Part shown: in pieces, positions 25,951 through 35,377 of the stretch
Layout of the letters: each line of letters opens with the position of its first letter
Position numbering within the stretch: position 1 is the first letter of the stretch
DNA from: Leptolyngbya sp. Cla-17
GTDB taxonomy: Bacteria > Cyanobacteriota > Cyanobacteriia > Leptolyngbyales > Leptolyngbyaceae
Assembly: GCF_016807185.1 (NCBI RefSeq)
Contig: NZ_JAEVYN010000002.1
Coordinates: forward strand, 186,001 to 250,000
Length of the DNA: 64,000 bases
Reading direction: 5' to 3'
Notes under the pieces: generated by a model
Database searches by the model: none
What the model saw: the letters and a program-made list of their open reading frames with translations, nothing else
What the model was told of the DNA's origin: nothing
Translations under genes and position numbers: made by a program

Positions 25951-26979
25951 ATGAGACTTTCACTATATTGCCCTTCCTGTAAAAAACCGATCAGCGACTT
26001 GCCTCGCCGCATCCCTCCTATTCAGGTAACCTGTTCATCTTGTAGTCAGCAATATGGAGTAGTCTATGGCAAGCTATCTAGGCGCTCATCTATTACGGAA
26101 GCCTTGCTATACCTAACTTCTAAGCTTCCAAGTTTTTACAAACAGCATTACACATTTCAAATTACGACTGCAGATCGCACCCTAAAATGCCTTCAGTTTT
26201 CTGTGCCTGGTAAGAGCGATGTGATTCCTGTTCATCGGGGAGATGTCGTGTCAGTGCTTTACACCATGCAAGGATATGTGATGAAGCAATTAGTTGCGAT
26301 CGCCAATCACACTACGGGCAAAAGCTACGTCCTACCCAATCCGGTTCCTGGCACCAATCAGCATGTCATCACCCTGATTACCATTGTGACTGGATTTGTG
26401 CTGTTGTCTTTTCTGAATGGTGGCAATGTATTTTTTACCTCCATCTTTAGCGCGATTGGTGTGCTGACATATCTCAAACTCACGAACAATGCCCACCTTA
26501 GCAACCCCGTGTTGAATCCTACCCAAGCAGAAGGACTGCGGCTAATTGCAGATCAGCGGTTGCTATCACAGCAACGTAAATTAGAGCAGCGAGTTACTGA
26601 ACTCACTCATGAATGTCAATCGAATCAAGTATTAATTGAACAGATAAAAGCACTTAAGCAAAAGATGACGCAGGTTGATCAGGCGATTTACTCAGCTCGG
26701 ATTTATCGCTCAACTACTGCCATTGATATTCTGAATAAGCAGATTGCCAACAATCATCGGTTAGTGCGGGAATATCAACACATGCTGAAAATGATTGAAA
26801 TAGAAATCGACACGTCTTGGATTGCCGACCAGTTACCAGATGCTGAAAACTTCACCCAACGCATTTTGGAACGCTTGCATGAGTTGAAAGAAATTGAAGA
26901 ACACAACCAAGCCTTAAAACTACAACTTGCAGCTTACGAAGAAGTGAACCTACTGGGTATTGAAGAATATGGAAAATGA
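25951..26979 (+). CDS. Zinc-ribbon, membrane and coiled-coil protein, unknown
   Basis: A 342-residue protein I do not recognise. It begins with a four-cysteine ribbon (YCPSCKKPI then VTCSSCSQQYG), continues with a beta-rich domain (about residues 50-125), two membrane helices (about 130-168), and a long charged coiled coil to the end (about 195-340, rich in Gln, Leu, Glu and Ile). Topology suggests both ends face the same side. The IS4-type element landed some 50 bases after its stop. It is separated from gatC by 200 bases and is probably its own unit. Confidence 0.68.
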   Translation: MRLSLYCPSCKKPISDLPRRIPPIQVTCSSCSQQYGVVYGKLSRRSSITEALLYLTSKLPSFYKQHYTFQITTADRTLKCLQFSVPGKSDVIPVHRGDVVSVLYTMQGYVMKQLVAIANHTTGKSYVLPNPVPGTNQHVITLITIVTGFVLLSFLNGGNVFFTSIFSAIGVLTYLKLTNNAHLSNPVLNPTQAEGLRLIADQRLLSQQRKLEQRVTELTHECQSNQVLIEQIKALKQKMTQVDQAIYSARIYRSTTAIDILNKQIANNHRLVREYQHMLKMIEIEIDTSWIADQLPDAENFTQRILERLHELKEIEEHNQALKLQLAAYEEVNLLGIEEYGK

Positions 26980-27031
26980 CGATTGAGAATTGCGATTGGC
27001 GAATAGCAAACTCAAAATACTTCTTATGAAT

Positions 27032-28173
27032 CTCAGTACGGGACAAAAAGCTTGAAAGGATGAGCAGGGTAGGGTTTCATCAGAATTACCACACTCTGGA
27101 GAAACCCTATGAGCCAATATAGCGAATTAAAGCGAGTCCTCCAAGAACAATTGAACTGGCACGGAGCGAGGATTTCATTTCTGGCATTGTTCTTGTTAGC
27201 CTTGCTGAAAGTCAAGACAGTGAACTTGAGCGAACTGTGTGTAGGCTTTGGTGGTAGGGCATTGCCCGAATCGAGCTACAAGCGATTGCAGCGATTTTTC
27301 CGAGGGTTTGCGCTCGACGAAGCTCAACTGGCTAGCGTCGTGGTGAGTTGGATGCAGATTCCGGAGGACTGGGTGTTGAGCCTGGATCGCACCACCTGGA
27401 AATTTGGCACTCAGTGGTACAACATTTTGACTTTGGGCATAGTTCATGAAGGAGTTGCCTTCCCGGTACTGTGGTGGCTGTTGGACAAGCGGGGGAATTC
27501 CAACAGTGACGAGCGGATGCGGTTAATGGAGACCTTTGCCAAACGGTTCCCCACCGCTAGAGTGAACTACTTGTGTGCCGACCGCGAGTTCATTGGGCAA
27601 GCCTGGGTGCGCTATCTTCTACTCGAACCTACCCTCGCCTTTCGCTTACGGATTCGCAGCAGTGACCAGATTGAGCATGATGGCAGGGTGCTGGCGGCGC
27701 GAGTCGTCTTTGCCCATCTGCAACCCGGTCAATCCCAACAACTCACAGGCACCTGCCGAGTCTGGGGCTACCCAGTTGCCGTTGAAGCGCTACGACTTGA
27801 TGATGGGGAGTTACTCGTGGTGATTGCTCCCCTCAAGGCGCAAGATTTGGTCAAAGACTATGCCTTGCGCTGGGGAATTGAAACGCTGTTTGGTATTTTC
27901 AAAACTCGCGGGTTCTGTCTGGAATCGACGCACTTTACCGATGATGAACGGTTGAGTAAATTGTTTGCCTTGTTGACTTTAGCTTTATGTTGGGCGATGC
28001 GAACCGGGTTATGGTTGCATCAATGGCAGCCCATTAAGATTAAAAAACACGGTCGTCGCGCCAAAAGTCTGTTTCGCTTAGGGTTCGATTATTTGCGCCA
28101 TTTGGTACTCAATCCATCCTTGTCCAATGAGTCCGACTTTGTGCAATCCCTACAACTTTTGTCCTGTACTTAG
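27032..28173 (+). mobile_element. IS4-family insertion sequence with 9-bp target duplication
   Basis: 1142 bp. Terminal inverted repeats CT(C/A)AGTAC(G/A)GGACAAAA lie at 27032-27048 and, inverted, 28157-28173. The nonamer CTTATGAAT is repeated exactly at 27023-27031 and 28174-28182 as a target duplication. Removing the element and one nonamer leaves a short uninterrupted spacer between the gene at 25951 and the kinase. The perfect duplication points to a recent insertion. Confidence 0.93.
27109..28173 (+). CDS. IS4-family transposase
   Basis: A 354-residue DDE transposase. Catalytic residues appear as D93 in LSLDRTTWKFG, D158 in LCADREFIG and E258 in YALRWGIETLFG (the Y-R-E signature of IS4). 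The stop codon TAG at 28171-28173 is the last three bases of the right inverted repeat. The frame is intact, so the element may still be active. Confidence 0.93.
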   Translation: MSQYSELKRVLQEQLNWHGARISFLALFLLALLKVKTVNLSELCVGFGGRALPESSYKRLQRFFRGFALDEAQLASVVVSWMQIPEDWVLSLDRTTWKFGTQWYNILTLGIVHEGVAFPVLWWLLDKRGNSNSDERMRLMETFAKRFPTARVNYLCADREFIGQAWVRYLLLEPTLAFRLRIRSSDQIEHDGRVLAARVVFAHLQPGQSQQLTGTCRVWGYPVAVEALRLDDGELLVVIAPLKAQDLVKDYALRWGIETLFGIFKTRGFCLESTHFTDDERLSKLFALLTLALCWAMRTGLWLHQWQPIKIKKHGRRAKSLFRLGFDYLRHLVLNPSLSNESDFVQSLQLLSCT

Positions 28174-28204
28174 CTTATGAATACACTGCGCGAACGAAAC
28201 GCTT

Positions 28205-29719
28205 TTATCCTTTCACTTCTTCCTGCCGTAGGGGCAAAGTCACAGTGGCAGTGGTTCCTTGGTTTGGGATGCCAGTGATGTGAATCTGACCTTGATGGTT
28301 TTGCACGATCGCCTGAGCGATCGCCAATCCTAAGCCTGAACCTTTGGCAGAGGCTTGGCTACGGGCAGGATCAACGCGATAAAAGCGGTCAAACAAATAG
28401 GGTAAAGCCTCTGGCGGAATGCCAATGCCTGTATCAGTAATCGTCACTTGCAAGGAACTATGATTCTGTCGTCCAACTCGCTGAAGGTTTAGACTGACAG
28501 CACCACCGGCAGGCGTATATTTCACTGCATTGCCAATCAAGTTGGTAAACAGCCGAAAAAGCTGATCGCGATCGCCTTGCACCACTGCCCAGCTTTTTGA
28601 AGGCAGTTTAGTCATGATTGCCGTTGCTTGCCCAGTCATCTCGGCTGGGGCTGGAGCTACTAAAGAGGTTGTTACTTCTGGTTCCTTAATGGGTTCAACT
28701 CGCTGTAAAGTGATCGCAATCTCTTTTTCACTTGCCAAAATTTGCTGTTCTTCAATCACTTCCTCTAATAGCAATTCGAGATCAACCGTCAACCATTGTG
28801 CCTGTACGCTACCGCTATCTTGACGTGCCAGAAACAGTAAGTCATCGACCAGTCGCCCCAATCGTCGGGTCAATCGTTCTACAACCTGCAAATGATGTTG
28901 CTGAATGAGCGGGTCAGGATCCGGATCTGCCAGCGCCACTTGAACATTGGTCTGAATCACTGCGATCGGGCTACGCAATTCATGGGAAGCATCGGCTGTA
29001 AATTGCTTTAGCCGTTGATAAGACTCGCGAATTGGCTGCATGGCTAACCCGGATAAAAACCAGCCGATCGCACCCACCGCGCCCACCATTAGCCCAGTTC
29101 CTACTGCGAGATCAAAGAAGAATTCGCGGCTAGGCTTAGTTACCTCGAACCAAGGATGGCTAACCCGGAGATAGCCCAGCACTTGTTGCTCCAACTCAAC
29201 ACGTTGGGTGACTTGCCGCAAAACGAGTGGCTCAGAAATTTGGGACACGCTTGCAAGTGTGAGGCGGTCGATTTCCGCAGGGAGATCTGTGGAAAGCTTC
29301 GCTAACGTTTCACGAATCGCATCGGGTGAATTTTTTGGGGTAATTCTGACAGTTTCGCCATTGGGCGTAGAGCGTAATGGCACTTGTAGCGGTGCAGAAA
29401 GCGTTGACCACAGCAACTCTCCCATCGGACTAAACCATTCAATATCAATCCGATCAGCTTCTGCGGTGGCAGCGTTATTGCGAAAGCTAGCTTCAATGTT
29501 GACCCGTAGTCGCCCACCTTCAGTGGGAAGGTCGGTCTGTTCAATCACGAGCGATCGCCGTACCACCTCTACCACATGGTTCAGCGTGTCATCAACACGC
29601 TCAATGAGCGTAGTGCGAACATACAAAAAAACACCACTGGCAAACAGCAGCAACAGGACAGCCGTAACAGCTGTATACCAAAGCGCCAAGCGACGACGAG
29701 TAGCTTGAAACATATTCAA
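28205..29719 (-). CDS. Sensor histidine kinase (orphan)
   Basis: A 504-residue membrane sensor of a two-component system. A first helix (about residues 11-35) and a second (about 203-228) enclose a periplasmic or lumenal sensor domain of some 165 residues. HisKA follows with the phospho-acceptor H246 in TADASHELRSPIAV, and the ATPase domain carries LFTNLIGNAVKYTP, DTGIGIP and GSGLGLAIAQ. The architecture resembles the cyanobacterial RppB/NrsS group that senses redox or metals. No response-regulator gene is adjacent, so the partner must lie elsewhere. The 20-residue linker between membrane and HisKA is too short for a standard HAMP domain. Confidence 0.9.
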   Translation of the reverse strand: MNMFQATRRRLALWYTAVTAVLLLLFASGVFLYVRTTLIERVDDTLNHVVEVVRRSLVIEQTDLPTEGGRLRVNIEASFRNNAATAEADRIDIEWFSPMGELLWSTLSAPLQVPLRSTPNGETVRITPKNSPDAIRETLAKLSTDLPAEIDRLTLASVSQISEPLVLRQVTQRVELEQQVLGYLRVSHPWFEVTKPSREFFFDLAVGTGLMVGAVGAIGWFLSGLAMQPIRESYQRLKQFTADASHELRSPIAVIQTNVQVALADPDPDPLIQQHHLQVVERLTRRLGRLVDDLLFLARQDSGSVQAQWLTVDLELLLEEVIEEQQILASEKEIAITLQRVEPIKEPEVTTSLVAPAPAEMTGQATAIMTKLPSKSWAVVQGDRDQLFRLFTNLIGNAVKYTPAGGAVSLNLQRVGRQNHSSLQVTITDTGIGIPPEALPYLFDRFYRVDPARSQASAKGSGLGLAIAQAIVQNHQGQIHITGIPNQGTTATVTLPLRQEEVKG

Positions 29720-30105
29720 AACTCAAAATCTACCCTTGCTATTGTGGCAGTATGGCGATCGAGCTAACGCTCTAGTGAAAAATTGTGCGCAATTCCCAAA
29801 ATTGTGTGTAACATCGCTGATAAAAGAAGCAACTAAATTTCTAACTCGACAATGCTTCAAATTTAAGGAACGCCTCTATAATTTCTCTTTGCAAGATTCA
29901 ACCAGAGATTAATCAGTAGTAGAAAGGAGTATGAAGCAAGTCGTCTAAGTCATCTTTATAATTAAAGTAAGTCATCTTTTTAATTTTAAAGTGCTCATTT
30001 CAATCAAAGTTGAGTACCATACATTAGTTCTTGAATCCCTTTGGTTGCATTTGCAAATTGTGAATTATCTTTGTCCAAAACTTTAGTTGAACAGGCAGCA
30101 TTCTA
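29720..30105. other. Intergenic region upstream of pilMNOQ
   Basis: A 386-base divergent spacer. It contains a perfect TATAAT (29877-29882, plus strand) as a candidate pilM promoter -10 with no good -35 at 17 bases, which would imply a leader of about 215 nt. Two imperfect direct repeats of about 22 bp (TAAGTCATCTTTATAATTAA and TAAGTCATCTTTTTAATTTT) start at 29946 and 29968. Function is unknown. Confidence 0.4.
29877..29882 (+). promoter_or_regulatory. pilM: Candidate -10 element for the pilMNOQ operon
   Basis: TATAAT on the plus strand, about 224 bases before the pilM start. There is no convincing -35, so an activator-dependent promoter would be needed if it is real. Confidence 0.3.
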
Positions 30106-31218
30106 GTGAAAGCCTTAAGTAATTTACTGTCTAAAAAATCTAAGGGGATTGGTGTTGAGCTTGCCCCAGACCGCATTAACGTAGCGCAGTTACGCAAGCA
30201 GGGGCAGTCACTTAAGCTTGCTACTTTAGCTTCGGCTCCAGTACCTGAAGGGATGTTTCAGGAGGGGCAAATTATGGACCCTCCAGGGATGGCAGAGCTA
30301 CTACAATCAATATTTACAGAACATAAGATTAAAACAAAGCAAGTAACCACAGCGGTCATGGGTGGTCGCGATACAGTCACCCGGATTATTCCAGTACCTG
30401 CTGAACTTGATGACAATGAACTGCGCGAGATGGTGCTAAATCAAGAGGCCGGTTTATATCTACCTTTCCCTCGCGAAGAAGCCGACGTTGATTATCAAAA
30501 GTTAGGTCTATTTACTGATGATGATGGCATTGAAAAAATTCAAGTTTTGTTGGTAGCAACCCGTAGAGAAATTACTGACGCTTACATTCGCACTTTTGAA
30601 GCAGCCGGATTAAAACTAAACAATTTAGAAGTGGCAAGTTTTGCCTTGATTCGCACAATTCGAGAGCAGTTACGGCAATTTTCTTCTCAGGAAGCGGTGG
30701 CGATCGTGGATATTGAATTCGAAAGTACAGAAATTTCGATCGCTCAAGACGGAGTTCCCAAGTTCTCTCGAACGGTTTCCATTGGCACTTACCAAATGCA
30801 AAGCGCTCTTTGCCGCGCCATGAATATGCCAGCTCCTCGCACAACAGAGTTGTTGCAGGGAATGACCATTCCCATCGTGCCATCCGATACCATCGGCAGT
30901 ACCGGAAAAATGGGCGGTACTAATCCAGGCTCGGCTGCCATGCTGCGAATCATTGGTGAGTTGGCAGATGAGCTACGGCGCTCAATCGATTTTTACTTAA
31001 ATCAGGGGGAAAACTTGGAAGTCGCTCAGCTTCTGCTGGCAGGTCCAGGTGCGGCAATAGGACAACTGGATGAATTTTTTGCTAGTCGGCTCAGCCTTCC
31101 TTGTACTCAAGTTGATCCAATTGCAGCACTCGATCTGGAAGTAGGCGAAGAAATTCCTCCTATTGAAAGAGCAGGACTTAGTGTTGTGCTGGGTTTAGGA
31201 TTGCGGGAGGTTTTGTAA
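30106..31218 (+). CDS. pilM: Type IV pilus assembly ATPase-like protein PilM
   Basis: A 370-residue actin-like cytoplasmic protein of the type IV pilus inner platform. The opening KGIGVELAPDRINVAQLRKQ is the phosphate-1 region, DIEFESTEISIAQDG the second, and LLLAGPGAAIGQLDEFF the adenosine region. It recruits the PilN N-terminus. The start is GTG at 30106. The stop is one base before the pilN ATG, so the pair is translationally coupled. Cyanobacteria use this machine for twitching motility and DNA uptake. Confidence 0.95.
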   Translation: MKALSNLLSKKSKGIGVELAPDRINVAQLRKQGQSLKLATLASAPVPEGMFQEGQIMDPPGMAELLQSIFTEHKIKTKQVTTAVMGGRDTVTRIIPVPAELDDNELREMVLNQEAGLYLPFPREEADVDYQKLGLFTDDDGIEKIQVLLVATRREITDAYIRTFEAAGLKLNNLEVASFALIRTIREQLRQFSSQEAVAIVDIEFESTEISIAQDGVPKFSRTVSIGTYQMQSALCRAMNMPAPRTTELLQGMTIPIVPSDTIGSTGKMGGTNPGSAAMLRIIGELADELRRSIDFYLNQGENLEVAQLLLAGPGAAIGQLDEFFASRLSLPCTQVDPIAALDLEVGEEIPPIERAGLSVVLGLGLREVL

Positions 31219-31219
31219 T

Positions 31220-32068
31220 ATGTATGGTCTAAACATAAATTTTTTAAAGGATCGCCCAGAGTATCGATCAGAACCTTCTCAAAGTCCCCGACGGCGAGAT
31301 TTAGGTACGCCTGAAAGTAAGCGACCCATCTGGTTAGGAGGTATCACAGGATTAGGCTTGGTAGGACTTGCCGCCGGAGGCTGGTTGTTTCTGCAATCTC
31401 AAAACGAGAAACTTGTCCAACGACAAGCAGAGTTGGACGCTGAGATTAGCGCAATTAAAACAGAACAAGCAAGATTAGCCTCAGTCAGAACTCAAACTAG
31501 ACAGGCAAAGGAAGATACTGCTGCATTTGCGAGCGTATTCAACACTATTAAGCCCTGGTCGGCAACGTTTGGGGACATTAGCGCTCGCACCCCGCCCAAA
31601 GTTCGCATTCTCGGTATTAAAGAGCTGACCGCGCAAGAAATCTCTGCCTTACCTAAACCCAGCCCTGCTGCTCCAAGTCCCTCGCCTAGCCCTACTGCAG
31701 GCACGACAGCTCCTGCACCGCCCCCTAGTGGCATGATTCAAATCATAGGTACAGCAACCAGCTTTAATGATGTCAACGATTTTTTACTAATCTTGCAAAG
31801 GTCAAAATTTGTTAAGTCCGACACAACCAGAATAGTTGGTGCCACGCTGAACGAGCCGAAATCCCCCCCAGCGATTCAAGTAGGCGGAGCAAGCCCAGCA
31901 GGAGATAGAGACAAGATAAAGTTGCCGGGTGAAGTTGCATTTGTTATTCAAACTGAGCTAACAGACGTACCTGCCTCGGAATTATTGCAAGAGCTAGAAA
32001 GCAAAAAAGCTACTGGCTTAGTTACTCGAATTGAATCGTTACGCCAGAAGGGGGTCGTTAAGCCATGA
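31220..32068 (+). CDS. pilN: Type IV pilus inner-membrane protein PilN
   Basis: A 282-residue bitopic protein of the pilus alignment complex. MYGLNINFLKDRPEY is the cytoplasmic peptide that fits PilM. One helix lies at about residues 36-58, then a coiled coil, then a ferredoxin-like periplasmic domain. A Pro/Ser/Ala-rich linker (PSPAAPSPSPSPTAG) is inserted near residue 155. It overlaps pilO by four bases. Confidence 0.93.
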   Translation: MYGLNINFLKDRPEYRSEPSQSPRRRDLGTPESKRPIWLGGITGLGLVGLAAGGWLFLQSQNEKLVQRQAELDAEISAIKTEQARLASVRTQTRQAKEDTAAFASVFNTIKPWSATFGDISARTPPKVRILGIKELTAQEISALPKPSPAAPSPSPSPTAGTTAPAPPPSGMIQIIGTATSFNDVNDFLLILQRSKFVKSDTTRIVGATLNEPKSPPAIQVGGASPAGDRDKIKLPGEVAFVIQTELTDVPASELLQELESKKATGLVTRIESLRQKGVVKP

Positions 32069-32928
32069 GTGCAGGTGGAGACTTTATTCCTGGTGATCAA
32101 CCGTTTGATGCAGGACCGGATCATCCGACGGTCTTCGGCATACGCTTTACTCCGATAGTCAGCGGCATTGCGCTTGCATTGCTAGGTCTAATTGGTGCCG
32201 GAGCTTTGCTGTTCTATTTGGCCTTGCCCGAATGGGAGCGATACCAACAGTTGGATGCCAAAGTGAAACAAACCGAAAGTGATATTCAGCAGCAGCAGGC
32301 TCTTTTACAAGAAATCGACGTTGCCAAGAAGGAGCTGGAGGATGCCAAGCGGCAAAGAGACGATGTACTCACTCTATTTGCGAGTGAAGCTTCGCTAGAT
32401 ACGCTCTTGCTAGATCTCAATCGTCAAATTGATGCTCGTAATGTGGATTTAGGGAGGCGAAGATCACAAAAGCTAGCCCTTTGCCCACCCTACATCCAGC
32501 AAAATGTTCGTGAGTTTGAGGACAAGTACGGTGAGCTGGCTGCCAAAGCTCAGCTGAAAGGCTTTACGCCCAATAAGGTGCTTACGGGTGTGATTACGGA
32601 TAGTTCTTATGGTGCTCAGGTAAACGGAAAGCTGAAGCGTCAAGTTGTTTCAGTAGAGTTAGCTGGTAATTATGAACAGACGGCTGCCATTTTGCAAAGT
32701 ATTGAGCGACTTCAGCCTCTACTAGTTATTCGGGAACTGACATCCAGCCTAGGTGACAAATCAAAAAATACGACGATTTATACCGGTGTTGGAGATTTCA
32801 CTCGATTATCACCTTGTCAACCCGACCCTAAAATTACGACCAAGTTTCAGCTAGAGGCATTGCTGCCATTAGGACCAGAAGAAGTGGTAAAGGCTGCTCC
32901 AGCAACTCAGCCTGCCCAGACAAAGTAA
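32065..32928 (+). CDS. pilO: Type IV pilus inner-membrane protein PilO
   Basis: A 287-residue partner of PilN with one transmembrane helix (about residues 28-55), a coiled coil (about 60-110, EWERYQQLDAKVKQTESDI onward) and a ferredoxin-like periplasmic fold. The ATG overlaps the pilN stop (ATGA), indicating translational coupling. No pilP follows, as usual in cyanobacteria. Confidence 0.92.
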   Translation: MSAGGDFIPGDQPFDAGPDHPTVFGIRFTPIVSGIALALLGLIGAGALLFYLALPEWERYQQLDAKVKQTESDIQQQQALLQEIDVAKKELEDAKRQRDDVLTLFASEASLDTLLLDLNRQIDARNVDLGRRRSQKLALCPPYIQQNVREFEDKYGELAAKAQLKGFTPNKVLTGVITDSSYGAQVNGKLKRQVVSVELAGNYEQTAAILQSIERLQPLLVIRELTSSLGDKSKNTTIYTGVGDFTRLSPCQPDPKITTKFQLEALLPLGPEEVVKAAPATQPAQTK

Positions 32929-32962
32929 CGTCCCGCGCTTATTTATGATGTGAGGAGGAACC

Positions 32963-35317
32963 GTGAAACCGGACCAGGGATTAACTAAAATTTTGATGAC
33001 TAGTTTGTTGAGCAGTGCTGCGATCGCGGTAGCAGCTCAGCCTGCTTTGGCTACAGCTCAGGTTACGTCTGTACAGCTAACTCCTGCTGCAAGTGGAGTC
33101 AAGCTGTTGTTACAGACCAATGGTGGCGATCGCCCACAGGTATTTTCAGTCAATCGCGGTCGTACTTGGACTGCGGATTTGATTAACACGCAGCTTGAAA
33201 TGCCAGGAGGTCGGTTTCAGCAGGCAAATCCTGCTCCTGGCATTTCTATGGTTACCGTTGCCCCAATTGATCGCAATAGCGTCCGGGTCACCGTTATGAG
33301 TAGTGGATCTGCGCTTGTTGGGCAAGTCACGCGCAATCAAGGAGCGCTTTTGTTCAGCTTGACTCCAACACCTGCCAAAGCAGCTAAGGTGGCTCCTAGC
33401 AAGAAGCCCATTACCAAGCCCATCACTACTGCCGCAAAACCCTCGAATGCTTCCCTTCGCAGTACTCAAGCACGCGCCACGCTTCCACCCCTGCCTGCGC
33501 CATCATTTCAAGCGCCGCTACCAACAGTTCAGCCCTTAACCGCTCCAGCGGCTCAGGCTCCTTTTTCTTCTACTTCACAGCTGGCGCAAATACCTCCTGC
33601 GTCAGTCACTCCTTCAGGTCAATTCAATACACCTTCAATCACTCCTTCTCGTCCGTCATCACTTCAGCCGAGTCAGTTTCCGGGGCAACCAATTGCTCTG
33701 CCGCCATCCGCTCCAATTCCTTTGCCTCGTGCGGTTCCGCCCCCAGTTGGTGACATTGCCGTTTCTCAATCCACCTCTTCTGTTTCTGATCTTATTGAGT
33801 TGGGCACCGCTGAACGAGTGCCTCGTTTAGTGCTGAGGGATGCTTCTGCTCGTGAAGTTCTGTCTCTCTTGGCTCGGTCTGCTGGACTTAACCTTGCGTT
33901 CTCCATTCCTCCAGCTACAGGGCAAGCGACACAAACACCTACACAGGCAGCACTGGATGGGCCAAAAATCACTTTAGATATTGAAAACGAACCCATTCAA
34001 AATGTCTTCAACTATGTGTTGCAAATCACTGGGTTAGAAGCCAATCGGATTGGACGAACCATTTTTGTCGGCTCTCGCCTACCCAATTCAGCCCGCAGTT
34101 TGGTTGTGCAAAGTCTGCGTCTCAACCAAGTTCCAGTCACAACAGCCCTCAACTTTTTGGTGGGTTTGGGGGCAGAAAGTGCCGTCAGCCGTGAGCGATT
34201 GGTAACTAGCGCGATCGCCGTTCCCTTCTCAACCGCCGCCACTGCCACACCCATTGCCCAAACCCAAACTACAACAGAAACTCGAATTGAGTCGCAACGG
34301 CTACAACTGATAGATTCGGTGCCAATTTTGAGAGGGTTGTCAGTGTTGGGAGATGAACGCACCAACTCAGTCACACTAACGGGAAGCCCAAAGTTAGTCA
34401 ACATTGCGATATCTCAACTGACTAAGTTGGATATTCGTCGCCGTCAGGTTGCAGTTAACGTGCGCGTGATTGACATTAATTTGGCATCATTCAATCGCTT
34501 TGGTAGCAGCTTCGCGTTTGGGGTCAACGACACCCAGGTAATCAACCAGGCAGGCGTGGCAGTACTTAACTTTGGCAGGTCTACACCGGGCACATCAGGC
34601 ACTAATTTTACTAACGACCTTGCGTCCAATGCCACGAACATTGGCTCATCGGTCGCCAATCTGCTAGGCGGCAATCCTGTTGGCTTTGTGAGCAGGTTTT
34701 TGCTGCAACTTCAGGCATCCGTTAGAACAGGCAATGCTAAGATCCTCACCGATCCAACAGTGATCGTACAGGAAGGGCAAACAGCGACTGTAAACTTGAC
34801 TCAAGATGTGATTACTAACTTCACCTCTGTAATTACTGGTGGCGTAGGCAGCACCACCACTACTATCACCGCAGAAAGAGGCAAAGCAGGTTTGATTTTA
34901 CCGATTCAAGTAGACCGAATTGACGACAATGGCTTCATTTCGCTGTCGGTGGCTCCTTCAATCGCCCGTCCTTATGCCACGGCTCAAGTGCTAGCTGGTA
35001 ACAACAACAATACGATTACGCTCCTGTCGGAGCGTCGATTGCAATCAGGACAGATTCGTCTGCGAGATGGACAAACACTGATCGTGTCGGGCATCATTCA
35101 AGATCTTGACCAGTCTTCGATTCAAAAAGTTCCGATTTTGGGCGACATTCCCCTTTTGGGTGCTTTGTTCCGTCGCACGGAGAAAGAGAGTGCCCGTCAA
35201 GAGGTGATTGTGCTGCTAACCCCTCGAGTTCTGGATGACACGAACGCTAGCGGCTTTGGGTATGGCTATACGCCCAGCGCAGAAGGACAAAAAATCATTG
35301 ATGCAGGGCAGCGATAG
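32963..35317 (+). CDS. pilQ: Type IV pilus secretin PilQ
   Basis: A 784-residue outer-membrane secretin that forms the pilus exit channel. A signal peptide (about residues 1-31), an AMIN domain for peptidoglycan binding (about 35-135), a long Pro/Ser/Gln linker (about 145-275), secretin N domains (about 280-495) and the secretin core (about 530-765; VPILGDIPLLGALFR, EVIVLLTPRVL) appear in that order. The start is GTG at 32963 with GAGGAGGAA upstream. It is the last gene of the pilMNOQ operon, and a strong terminator follows. Confidence 0.95.
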   Translation: MKPDQGLTKILMTSLLSSAAIAVAAQPALATAQVTSVQLTPAASGVKLLLQTNGGDRPQVFSVNRGRTWTADLINTQLEMPGGRFQQANPAPGISMVTVAPIDRNSVRVTVMSSGSALVGQVTRNQGALLFSLTPTPAKAAKVAPSKKPITKPITTAAKPSNASLRSTQARATLPPLPAPSFQAPLPTVQPLTAPAAQAPFSSTSQLAQIPPASVTPSGQFNTPSITPSRPSSLQPSQFPGQPIALPPSAPIPLPRAVPPPVGDIAVSQSTSSVSDLIELGTAERVPRLVLRDASAREVLSLLARSAGLNLAFSIPPATGQATQTPTQAALDGPKITLDIENEPIQNVFNYVLQITGLEANRIGRTIFVGSRLPNSARSLVVQSLRLNQVPVTTALNFLVGLGAESAVSRERLVTSAIAVPFSTAATATPIAQTQTTTETRIESQRLQLIDSVPILRGLSVLGDERTNSVTLTGSPKLVNIAISQLTKLDIRRRQVAVNVRVIDINLASFNRFGSSFAFGVNDTQVINQAGVAVLNFGRSTPGTSGTNFTNDLASNATNIGSSVANLLGGNPVGFVSRFLLQLQASVRTGNAKILTDPTVIVQEGQTATVNLTQDVITNFTSVITGGVGSTTTTITAERGKAGLILPIQVDRIDDNGFISLSVAPSIARPYATAQVLAGNNNNTITLLSERRLQSGQIRLRDGQTLIVSGIIQDLDQSSIQKVPILGDIPLLGALFRRTEKESARQEVIVLLTPRVLDDTNASGFGYGYTPSAEGQKIIDAGQR

Positions 35318-35346
35318 TAAACGATCGTCTTGCAATGTGATTCTTT

Positions 35347-35373
35347 AGGCTTGGCGATCGCCAAGCCTTTTTT
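35347..35373 (+). terminator. Terminator of pilMNOQ containing a HIP1 core
   Basis: AGGCTTGGCGA (35347-35357) is followed directly by its exact complement (to 35368), then a T run to 35373. The palindrome centre is GGCGATCGCC, that is, HIP1 is the tip of the stem. Confidence 0.85.
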
Positions 35374-35377
35374 ATGG

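Noticed and set aside
29931..29948. Five-codon frame MKQVV as a leader peptide upstream of pilM
   Set aside because: The AGGAG lies only one base from ATG, too close for initiation, and the frame is too short to support.
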